Shown: one piece after another, positions 1 through 6,668 of the stretch
Layout: each line of letters starts with the position of its first letter
Numbering within the stretch: position 1 is the stretch's first letter
NCBI GenBank assembly: GCA_030602675.1
Contig: JAUVZH010000064.1
Location: forward strand, 1-9,755
Length of the DNA stretch: 9,755 nt
Reading direction: 5' to 3'
From: Candidatus Heimdallarchaeota archaeon
GTDB lineage: Archaea; Asgardarchaeota; Heimdallarchaeia; JABLTI01
Translations under genes and position numbers: made by a program
Notes under the pieces: model-generated
The model's input: only the letters and a program-made list of their open reading frames with translations
Databases searched by the model: none
What the model was told of the DNA's origin: nothing

Positions 1-1
1 G

Positions 2-3000
2 GGATATATTGCTAATGTTTTATCACACGATAAATGTGCTGCAGGAAGCGGAGAGTTTTTTGTACAGCAAATTGGAAGGTTAGATATCTCATTATCTGAA
101 GCTATTACTCTTGCTAAGAAAGGAAAAGTTATTGAGATAGCTTCCCGGTGTTCAGTTCATTGCAAGTCTGATATAACACACAAACTTAATCGTGGAGAAG
201 CATCTGTTGAAGACCTTTTAATTTCCGTTTTAGCTAGTATGGCAAATAAGGTTAGGGGGTTAATCATTCAATCACGTGTCGATGTTAAACGTATGCTCGT
301 TATTGGTGGGGTATCATTAAATGATGCTTTCGTTAACTTGTTAAGAGAACGGATCGAAGATGTAGAAATAGTAATCAAAGACGTAAGTGCTGTTTTCGAA
401 GCATATGGAACAGCACTCCTGACTAAAGATTCACCAATTGATTATGAACTCGAATTAATTACCAGTAAAAGTTTCTCTACAATGCCATCTTTGGAGCAAT
501 TTGGTGATCAAGTTACTATTGTTGAATCTTCTGATTACAAGAAAGATTTCAAAAAAACTGCTAGCTTTTTGTTAGGTGTTGATGTTGGCTCAACAACTAC
601 TAAGGCTGTTATTGTTGATCCTGAGGATTCTAATGTAATTGCTTCCCATTATGGTAGAACAAATGGTAATCCTGTAGAAGCTACTAGGAAATGTATTAGT
701 GAAATCATATCACAAATAGGAAATCAAAAAATCCAGCTAGTAGGTGTTACAGGTTCTGGTCGAGATTTAGTTGCAGCATATCTTGGAACATCTGCTGTTT
801 ATAATGAGATATCTGCTCACTCTAGGGGAGCAGTATACTATGATCCAGAAGTAGATACTATCTTTGAAATTGGTGGTCAAGATTCCAAGTATATGTATCT
901 CCAAAATGGGGTCCCTGTTGATTATGCTATGAATGCTACTTGTTCAGCCGGAACAGGGTCTTTTCTTGAAGAGAGTGCAAAAGGTGATCTTGGTGTTGAT
1001 ATTTTCAATATATCTCCAACAGCAATTAAAGCAAAGAATCCAATTAGGTTTAAGGCTGATTGTGCTGCTTTCATCAATACAGATATTCGAACAGCAATGC
1101 AAGAGGGTTACGGGCGAGATAATATTATTGGAGGATTAGTCTACTCTATCGTTGATAATTATTTAAACAAGGTCAAAGGTTCAAGAGCAGTTGGAAAGAA
1201 AGTTTTCTTCCAAGGAGGAGTAGCTAAGAATCACTCGGTAGGATACGCGTTTGCGGAAGCAACTGGTAAGCAAATCATTATTCCCCCAAATCCTGAATTG
1301 GTCGGTGCATTTGGAATCAGTCTCATTGCAAAAGAGAAACATGAACAACATGAAATTAAAGGAATGCCTGAGAAAACAACTCTTGAAACTTTAAAGGAGG
1401 AAAAGCTAAAACATCTTGGTAGCTTTACATGTAAAGCTTGTGAGAATTACTGTCGAATTGAAAAATATGAAGTTGGTGGTCGACGCTTTTCTTTCGGAGG
1501 GAGTTGTACTAAATATGAGCATCAGTGGAAAGGCACAGAAAAACAAGAAGAAAAAGAAAATCTTGTTGAAAAAAGGAATGAATTAATGTTAAGGAGTAAA
1601 GAGGAAATCAAAATCAAGGGAGCTAGAATTAAAGGAAAAATTGGGATTCCAAGAGCTTTGTTGACTCACAGTTTGTATCCATTATTTTCTACCTTTTTTG
1701 AGGAATTAGGTTATGAGGTTATCCTTTCAGGAATTGACGATGAGAAAGAGCTTATGACAAATGCTCCGTTCTGTTATCCCGTCCAAATTTTACATGGTGC
1801 TATTTTGGATTTAATAAAGAGTAATATAACAACAATCTTTTTACCACATGTTCACAATATGCCAAAAGGTGAAAAGTGGGTGGAATCCACTTTTTGTCCT
1901 ATAACTCAAGCAAGCCCTTATTTTATCTCAGCAGCTTTTAAAGATACAACATTTCTTAATCCAATACTCGATTATACAGATGGATATGAGCATGATAATT
2001 CAATGGTTATGATGGCTTGTACTCAACTTAATGAACCGAAAAAGCTAACAATTGAAGCATACAATAAGGCAATTAGAGCTCAGTTAGATATAGAAAACCA
2101 ATTCTTTGAAATGGGTAAAAAGGCAATTGAAAAGCTAAATGGGTCAGATGAAATTGGAATTGTTCTTGTAGGAAGAAGTTATAACGCTTTCCCACCTGAA
2201 ACATCACTAAAGATCCCAAAGAAACTAGCAAGTATGGGAGTAACTGTCATTCCCTTCGATTTCTTAGAAAAACAAATGGTTCATGATATACCATGGTACT
2301 TTGCCAATTATGTAAAAATAGCAATTGATTTAGTTAACAAGAATGATAACCTATTCTTACTGTATATTAATAGCTTTAGTTGCACAATTGATGCTTTTTC
2401 TCAAAACTATGTAAGAGCTGAAATGAGCAATAAACCATTTCTTCTTTTAGAGCTTGATGCTCATACTGCAGATGCGGGAATTCAAACACGTCTTGAAGCT
2501 TTCCTTGAGATTGTTAAGAATTTTCAGGTAAGCAAGAGGAAGTTAGAAGAAAAATCATTCCAAGTTACTAGAGTAAAGAGAAGAGATGGAAAAACATTTG
2601 TTTTAACTTCAAATGGTAAAAAACTGGATATTAAAGATTCGCGTGTAAAACTTTACTCACCACCCTTTTCAAAATACCATACTGATGTTGCTCTTAAAAC
2701 ACTCAGACTTTTTGGATATAATATGGGAGAATCTGATGAGATCATATTAGATTATCCTATCAAAGGTTTAAGATGCAGTACAGGAAAAGAGTGTATTCCT
2801 TTACCGGTAGTTCTTGGTCACCTGCTGACGTTAGTAGAAAATAGAAAACCCGGTGAAGTAATAGGATACTATATGATAAGAGGGGGATCACCATGTGCTG
2901 TTTATAGCTATTTCCATTATATTGAACAATTTATTGAACAAAATGAATTGGAAGATGTATTTATTTTCAGATTTGATTATCTTACTCATTTCTTAGGTAT

Positions 3001-4090
3001 GAACATCTTAGACGTTGCTCGTTATTTCCCAAGAATGATTTTAATAGGCGATCTCATGTCAGAGATAGAAAGTTCATTATTTGTTGTAGGAGAAGAAGGA
3101 AGCTTAGATCTTCTACGAAAATATTGGTCGGAATTTATAGAGAACATTAAAAGTAAGAGCAAATACAGTAAGAATGTTAAGAAGCTAATTAGAAAGATAG
3201 CAAAGATACCAATAAAAAGTTCTCCTAAAGATCATCCAAGAGTTATAATTAGTGGTGATTTCTTTGTTCGTTTCAGTCCTTTCTTTCTTGAAGAGCTTAA
3301 AAAGATCTATAGAAAAGAGGGTATTATCGTAAAATCAACAGATTTGTACGAGCTTTCATTGTATGGTTTCCATTATCAAGGTGGCTATATGATAATAAAA
3401 GGATGGAAGAAAGATCCTGATAAAATCGGAACACAACTTAGGGCCACTGCCACTATATGGGATGAGGGATCAAGAAGACTCCTAATAAGTAGAACAGCAC
3501 TTAAAATCATGAGTCGAATAGAAAGAAGACAAAGGAAACTATTTGAAAAAACTGGTTTACTATATGCCGAACCTAATGATTTGAATGAAATGTTTAGACA
3601 ATCTAGTCCTTGGATAAGTCAATTAATATTCGGAGAAGCAATTCCAACAATTGGGAAAGGACTAGAAACATTGGAAGGTTCTCACTATGATTCTCTAATT
3701 TTAGCAGGTCCCTTTAATTGTTTGCCATACAAAATCTCCCAAGCAATACTAAAGCCAATTTATATGGAGCATAACAAACCATTACTTGTATTTGATGTTG
3801 ATATCTCAGCAATTACACCAAATACGAAACGATTAATTCAAGCAAACATTGAGCAAATAAAAAGGAGAAGAGAAGATCCTGCTTATGTCGAGCAAATGAA
3901 AAGAAGTAGAAAAATAAGAGCAAGAGTTAGAAAAATACTGGAAAGAAGAATGAGAAGAAAGGATAAATTAATTGACAGAAGAGTAAATGGTTCTCTCTCA
4001 GCAAAAGAAATCAGAAGTTTTAGAAAAAGTGAAAGATTGAATAGAAGACTAAATAAAAGATTAAATAGAAGACTCAATAGAAAAACTTGA
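2..4090 (+). CDS. Fused acyl-CoA dehydratase activase-like protein: two ASKHA domains plus DUF2229/COG3580- and COG3581-like domains (5' partial)
   Basis: The frame is open from base 2, so the ATG at 239 is internal and 1362 residues are visible, numbered here from base 2. Residues 1-110 are the C-terminal half of a first BadF/BcrA/HgdC-type ATPase domain, with DKCAAGSGEF (C12) and ASRCSVHCKSD (C50). A second, complete copy starts at DVGSTTTK (D194) and has IGGQDSKY, TCSAGTG (C314), DCAAF (C354) and FQGGVAKN. The Cys spacings, 38 and 40, resemble the two Cys that hold the [4Fe-4S] cluster in HgdC. C477, C480, C484 and C502 form a further motif. A DUF2229 start (GKIGIPRALL, about 545) leads into COG3580/COG3581-like regions with C591, C632, C794, LLLELDAHTADAG, CSTGKEC (C925, C931), GGSPC (C965) and GPFNC (C1240). 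By family knowledge such proteins couple ATP hydrolysis to low-potential electron transfer in the anaerobic cytosol. The substrate is unknown. The last 78 residues are a basic tail. Confidence 0.88.
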   Translation, partial: GYIANVLSHDKCAAGSGEFFVQQIGRLDISLSEAITLAKKGKVIEIASRCSVHCKSDITHKLNRGEASVEDLLISVLASMANKVRGLIIQSRVDVKRMLVIGGVSLNDAFVNLLRERIEDVEIVIKDVSAVFEAYGTALLTKDSPIDYELELITSKSFSTMPSLEQFGDQVTIVESSDYKKDFKKTASFLLGVDVGSTTTKAVIVDPEDSNVIASHYGRTNGNPVEATRKCISEIISQIGNQKIQLVGVTGSGRDLVAAYLGTSAVYNEISAHSRGAVYYDPEVDTIFEIGGQDSKYMYLQNGVPVDYAMNATCSAGTGSFLEESAKGDLGVDIFNISPTAIKAKNPIRFKADCAAFINTDIRTAMQEGYGRDNIIGGLVYSIVDNYLNKVKGSRAVGKKVFFQGGVAKNHSVGYAFAEATGKQIIIPPNPELVGAFGISLIAKEKHEQHEIKGMPEKTTLETLKEEKLKHLGSFTCKACENYCRIEKYEVGGRRFSFGGSCTKYEHQWKGTEKQEEKENLVEKRNELMLRSKEEIKIKGARIKGKIGIPRALLTHSLYPLFSTFFEELGYEVILSGIDDEKELMTNAPFCYPVQILHGAILDLIKSNITTIFLPHVHNMPKGEKWVESTFCPITQASPYFISAAFKDTTFLNPILDYTDGYEHDNSMVMMACTQLNEPKKLTIEAYNKAIRAQLDIENQFFEMGKKAIEKLNGSDEIGIVLVGRSYNAFPPETSLKIPKKLASMGVTVIPFDFLEKQMVHDIPWYFANYVKIAIDLVNKNDNLFLLYINSFSCTIDAFSQNYVRAEMSNKPFLLLELDAHTADAGIQTRLEAFLEIVKNFQVSKRKLEEKSFQVTRVKRRDGKTFVLTSNGKKLDIKDSRVKLYSPPFSKYHTDVALKTLRLFGYNMGESDEIILDYPIKGLRCSTGKECIPLPVVLGHLLTLVENRKPGEVIGYYMIRGGSPCAVYSYFHYIEQFIEQNELEDVFIFRFDYLTHFLGMNILDVARYFPRMILIGDLMSEIESSLFVVGEEGSLDLLRKYWSEFIENIKSKSKYSKNVKKLIRKIAKIPIKSSPKDHPRVIISGDFFVRFSPFFLEELKKIYRKEGIIVKSTDLYELSLYGFHYQGGYMIIKGWKKDPDKIGTQLRATATIWDEGSRRLLISRTALKIMSRIERRQRKLFEKTGLLYAEPNDLNEMFRQSSPWISQLIFGEAIPTIGKGLETLEGSHYDSLILAGPFNCLPYKISQAILKPIYMEHNKPLLVFDVDISAITPNTKRLIQANIEQIKRRREDPAYVEQMKRSRKIRARVRKILERRMRRKDKLIDRRVNGSLSAKEIRSFRKSERLNRRLNKRLNRRLNRKT
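4031..4078 (+). repeat. Four 12-base in-frame repeats encoding (E/R/K)RLN units
   Basis: Four consecutive 12-base units near the 3' end of the giant gene encode ERLN, RRLN, KRLN and RRLN, followed by RKT and the stop. The units differ at synonymous positions (Leu is TTG, CTA, TTA or CTC), so this is a diverged coding repeat under protein-level constraint rather than fresh slippage. It ends a tail of about 78 residues in which I count about 33 Lys or Arg. Confidence 0.8.
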
Positions 4091-4121
4091 AAATTCATGA
4101 GATAAAAAAGAGATCTTACCA

Positions 4122-4148
4122 AAGTTACAAACTTCAGTATCGTTTTTT
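4122..4148 (+). terminator. Possible terminator: short inverted repeat and T6 run after the activase-like gene
   Basis: AAGTT (4122-4126) and AACTT (4130-4134) form a 5-base stem with a 3-base loop, and a run of six T lies at 4143-4148. Archaeal RNA polymerase commonly stops at T-runs without a hairpin, so the T6 is the better part of this signal. The stem is short and 8 bases separate it from the T-run. It lies in the 81-base gap before the phosphotransferase gene. Confidence 0.3.
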
Positions 4149-4153
4149 CATAC

Positions 4154-4160
4154 TTTATAA
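4154..4160 (+). promoter_or_regulatory. Possible archaeal TATA box for the phosphotransferase gene
   Basis: TTTATAA lies just after the T6 run, centred at 4157. Archaeal transcription usually starts about 25-27 bases downstream of the box centre, here near 4182-4184. That falls beyond the first ATG (4172) and almost on the in-frame ATG at 4181. The box therefore fits a leaderless start at 4181, or a short-leader start at 4196 or 4199, better than 4172. In such AT-rich DNA a chance match is possible. Confidence 0.35.
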
Positions 4161-4171
4161 TAGATCGTAGA

Positions 4172-5194
4172 ATGTACAGGATGAGGTTATTTGATATGAT
4201 GAATGTTGAAATTATGTGGAAGGAAGTCTATAAAGATGACAATAAGCTTCCAAGCATTGGTACACAAATGATTGAATTCTGGGATTATGATGAAGAATCT
4301 TTAAGACCTTGGAGGGTAAGCGCGAACTTCATTTACTCATTCAAGCAAAACGGTCAAGATCGTATCTTGCGTATTGTTCCAGATAGTGAACGCACTGTAA
4401 AACAAATATTAGCTGAACTTGATTTTATGAATCATTTAAGAAAGCATGAATTACCTATACTTGAACCTCTTTTGTCAAAAAAAGGTGACGAAATTGAAAG
4501 TGGGATGAATGAAAATGGTTTATTTCATGCTGTAGTTTACGATCATGCACCTGGTAGATACATTGAATTTGAAGATTTAAATGAAAAACAGTGGCTCGAA
4601 TACGGAAGAATGATGGCTAGATTGCACAATGCTTCTCTAACATTTATACCTCATTCCAAACGAAAAAGAAGAACTTGGAAAGATGACATAAACATTGCTA
4701 TACAAAAATTACCTGAAGATGATGTAGAGCTAAAGAAAATATTGCTTCACTTACAAAAATTAATTGAAAAAATACCAAAAGGAAAATTTTATGGTTTAAT
4801 CCACTACGACCTTTGTTATGATAATATCATTTGGGATAATGATTCATATGTAATAATTGATTTGGATGATGCGGCTTATTATCCATTTGTTGTTGACATT
4901 GCTTTTGGAATTGATGATGTTAGAGAACAACCACCAGAAAAGAGGGAGCAAATATTGAATTGGTTTTCAACTGGTTACAAAGAGATAAAACAATTACCAG
5001 CTGATTGGAAAGAACAATTAAATCTGTTTTATGATCTTGAGGATAGTCTAAAGTATGCAAGAACGCTTTATGCTTACCATGGAACAGACCCAGACCAATA
5101 TCCTGAATGGCTTATTAAACTAAAACAAAGACACATCAAGTACATGAAAGGAAACAAAGAAAAACTGATTGCTAAATGGAATGAAATCCTCTAA
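4172..5194 (+). CDS. Phosphotransferase of the APH/choline-kinase fold, substrate unknown
   Basis: This is a 340-residue soluble kinase-like protein of the aminoglycoside phosphotransferase superfamily (PF01636 type). The N-lobe has FKQNGQDRILRIV (about 53-65), where an LR motif sits on the nucleotide-binding strand as in SrkA- or homoserine-kinase-II-like members. A helix follows at TVKQILAELDFMNHL. The catalytic loop HYDLCYDN gives D213 as the likely catalytic base and N218 as a metal ligand. IDLDDA (D230, D232) is the metal-binding motif, followed by the VVDIAF that normally closes the family core. All key residues are intact, so it should phosphorylate a small molecule or a protein side chain. 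The substrate cannot be read from sequence, and antibiotic resistance should not be assumed. ATGs at 4181, 4196 and 4199 are alternative starts, and the TATA-like box at 4154-4160 argues against 4172. It sits alone, 81 bases after the giant gene and convergent with the next gene. Confidence 0.8.
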   Translation: MYRMRLFDMMNVEIMWKEVYKDDNKLPSIGTQMIEFWDYDEESLRPWRVSANFIYSFKQNGQDRILRIVPDSERTVKQILAELDFMNHLRKHELPILEPLLSKKGDEIESGMNENGLFHAVVYDHAPGRYIEFEDLNEKQWLEYGRMMARLHNASLTFIPHSKRKRRTWKDDINIAIQKLPEDDVELKKILLHLQKLIEKIPKGKFYGLIHYDLCYDNIIWDNDSYVIIDLDDAAYYPFVVDIAFGIDDVREQPPEKREQILNWFSTGYKEIKQLPADWKEQLNLFYDLEDSLKYARTLYAYHGTDPDQYPEWLIKLKQRHIKYMKGNKEKLIAKWNEIL

Positions 5195-5238
5195 ATTCCT
5201 TTTCCAATGAATTCTATTGAAAGAAAAATAGAAAGAAT

Positions 5239-5262
5239 ATGTAAAGTGTTAATACTTTACAT
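5239..5262 (-). terminator. Hairpin over the stop codon of the membrane protein gene, likely terminator
   Basis: ATGTAAAG (5239-5246) and CTTTACAT (5255-5262) are a perfect 8-base inverted repeat around an 8-base loop. The right arm contains the TAA stop (5257-5259) of the minus-strand gene. Read on the minus strand, the hairpin is followed by a pyrimidine-rich stretch (complement of about 5215-5238) that includes five T in a row, which suits termination of that gene. On the plus strand no T-run follows it, so a two-way terminator is less likely. Confidence 0.45.
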
Positions 5263-5961
5263 GTCATCTAAATCAAGTACAAAAATTGCAATAAAATCAA
5301 CTATAAGTAGAATTTTTTGCCACAAAGGAACAGTAAATGCAGGACCGGTAAATCCTATCGTTTTATCCAATATATAGAAAATACCTAATATTATCATCAC
5401 TGAAAAGACAAGAGCAACTACTACCATATCTAAGTAAAAATCTAGTGGCTTCTTTTCAAACTTCAAATCATGTTTACGAGCAAATCGTAGTAATTGACTA
5501 ACAAAGTTTACCATTGCAAAACCAAAAATAAACATAATTGAACCAATAGAATGATATAATGACAGTGTTGGATGATCGCCAGGAATAGCGATACCTGCAG
5601 CTCCGACCGAAACTATAATGTAAAGAAAACCCTTCAAAATATTGTTTCTAAGAACAGGTCGAATGAAATAGAAAATAGCTATTACTAAATTCATGAATGC
5701 TGTTATGCCAAAACCTATAGTCATGATTAACATTGAAATTGTGTTATCATTGTTTAAATCAAAACTATAGATGTTGCCTAAAGCACTAATCATCTCATAA
5801 ATGAATTCATAACTTTCAGCGTAAAAAACCCAAGCAAGTACAAGTGTCAAGAACATAACTGGAACTGTTAACCAAATGATTAATCGAACAATTTTTTGAG
5901 ATCTTCTTATTTTACTGTCAATTAACGCAGTTCGAGCTTCAGTTGCATCAATCATAAACAT
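5257..5961 (-). CDS. Six-helix membrane protein of unknown function, weakly DUF998-like
   Basis: This is a 234-residue integral membrane protein. A polar N-terminus of about 24 residues, rich in Arg and Lys near the first helix, precedes six hydrophobic segments at about 25-48, 77-100, 108-128, 134-160, 177-198 and 210-230. The protein ends in the acidic DLDDM. The arrangement resembles DUF998-type proteins, with ISALGN after helix 1 and a short loop IPGDHPTLSLYHSIGSIMF between helices 3 and 4, whose His may be conserved. I give that match low weight, and no transport or enzyme motif is visible. Its ATG at 5961 lies about 30 bases from a TATA-like octamer, so the mRNA should have almost no leader. 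The in-frame ATG at 5955 is an alternative. It is divergent from the flavoprotein gene and convergent with the phosphotransferase gene, so it is probably transcribed alone. Confidence 0.75.
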   Translation of the reverse strand: MFMIDATEARTALIDSKIRRSQKIVRLIIWLTVPVMFLTLVLAWVFYAESYEFIYEMISALGNIYSFDLNNDNTISMLIMTIGFGITAFMNLVIAIFYFIRPVLRNNILKGFLYIIVSVGAAGIAIPGDHPTLSLYHSIGSIMFIFGFAMVNFVSQLLRFARKHDLKFEKKPLDFYLDMVVVALVFSVMIILGIFYILDKTIGFTGPAFTVPLWQKILLIVDFIAIFVLDLDDM

Positions 5962-5986
5962 CCCGAATTATTAATTGAATCTTATC

Positions 5987-5994
5987 TTATATAA
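5987..5994 (-). promoter_or_regulatory. Archaeal TATA box for the membrane protein gene
   Basis: TTATATAA, read on the minus strand within GGTTATATAAGAT, is centred about 30 bases upstream of the ATG at 5961. Transcription would start within about 3-5 bases of that ATG. No Shine-Dalgarno sequence is needed at this spacing. The octamer is its own reverse complement, so direction is assigned from the gene it precedes. Confidence 0.6.
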
Positions 5995-6074
5995 CCATTA
6001 ACATTCATGACAAAGAAAATACAAAAGGAAAAAATTGAGCATAGTTTTTAGAACAACATAAAATCTATGAAGAA

Positions 6075-6082
6075 TTTTAAAA
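6075..6082 (+). promoter_or_regulatory. Archaeal TATA-like box for the flavoprotein gene
   Basis: TTTTAAAA is centred about 26 bases before the ATG at 6105 and is preceded by the purine-rich AGAA expected of a BRE. This places the transcription start on or next to the ATG, meaning a leaderless mRNA. No Shine-Dalgarno-like sequence lies before the ATG. A chance match is possible in AT-rich DNA, but the spacing is right. Confidence 0.5.
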
Positions 6083-6104
6083 GAGTTGAAATCGTTATTT
6101 ATTT

Positions 6105-6665
6105 ATGACGAAAGTACTTATTTTTAATGGTAGTCCAAGAAAGAAAGGCAATACTTCTGTTTTAATCAAGGAATGTGTGAGAGCGATTAATGATTCAGGT
6201 AAGGAAGCTGAGATTTTTTTCCTAAATGATTTGACCATTAAACCTTGTCAGTTCTGTGATTGGTGTATAAAAAACAATGCACTATCATGTGTTCAGAAAG
6301 ATGATATGAATAACTTGTATCCAAAATTACTTGAAAGTGATGTCATTGTTCTCGCTTCACCGATTTTTTGGTTTAATGTTTCAGCTCAAATGAAACTTTT
6401 TGTTGATCGTTTATATGCTCTACATGGGAAGAATGGTTATGCTTTAACACAAAAGAAAATAGCAACAATATTGGTTTATGGTGATAGCAATGTGGATCAA
6501 TCGGGTGTTAAGAATGCAATTGGTTCAATAGAAGATTTAATTCGTTATATGAAAAGTGAGAATATCGGAATTGTTCATGGAACAGCATATAAAATAGGTG
6601 ATGCTGAAAAAAATAAAGAACTGATGTCTCAAGCATATGAATTAGGATCAACAATAAGTAAATAA
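6105..6665 (+). CDS. Isf-like iron-sulfur flavoprotein of the NADPH-dependent FMN reductase family
   Basis: This 186-residue protein has a flavodoxin fold. MTKVLIFNGSPRKKGNT (1-17) is strand 1 and the FMN-phosphate loop. ASPIFWFNVSAQMKLFVDRL is the second conserved FMN-contacting block of this family. Between them C48, C51, C54 and C62 form C-X2-C-X2-C-X7-C, which falls within the compact CX2CX2CX4-7C motif described for the [4Fe-4S] cluster of archaeal iron-sulfur flavoprotein (Isf) of Methanosarcina. DDM follows, as is usual in relatives. The likely role is cytosolic electron transfer or reduction of oxygen species or quinone-like acceptors, with an unknown partner. It is a single gene with its own promoter, and its stop lies 3 bases from the stop of the convergent ABC gene. 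Homologues with fewer Cys are plain FMN reductases. All four Cys are present here, which favours the Isf reading. Confidence 0.85.
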   Translation: MTKVLIFNGSPRKKGNTSVLIKECVRAINDSGKEAEIFFLNDLTIKPCQFCDWCIKNNALSCVQKDDMNNLYPKLLESDVIVLASPIFWFNVSAQMKLFVDRLYALHGKNGYALTQKKIATILVYGDSNVDQSGVKNAIGSIEDLIRYMKSENIGIVHGTAYKIGDAEKNKELMSQAYELGSTISK

Positions 6666-6668
6666 TGT

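Noticed and set aside
239..241. ATG as the start of the giant gene
   Set aside because: The frame is open back to base 2, and the upstream codons encode conserved DKCAAGSGEF and Cys-containing motifs of the first ATPase domain, so this Met is internal.
933..1139. 68-codon plus-strand frame within the second ATPase domain
   Set aside because: It is a shifted-frame shadow of strongly conserved coding sequence, and its low-complexity Gln/Leu content has no family resemblance.
4031..4078. The 12-base repeats as a CRISPR-like or mobile repeat
   Set aside because: The units are contiguous, in frame, vary at synonymous sites and have no spacers, so they are a protein-level repeat.
3883..4122. Minus-strand reading frame of 79 codons rich in Leu and Phe
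   Set aside because: It is the antisense of the Lys/Arg-rich tail. AAA and AGA codons read backwards give Phe, Leu and Ser and so mimic a membrane protein.
4172..5194. Calling the phosphotransferase an antibiotic-resistance gene
   Set aside because: Only the fold and catalytic motifs are shared with aminoglycoside kinases. The same motifs occur in choline, homoserine and protein kinases, and nothing in the context suggests resistance.
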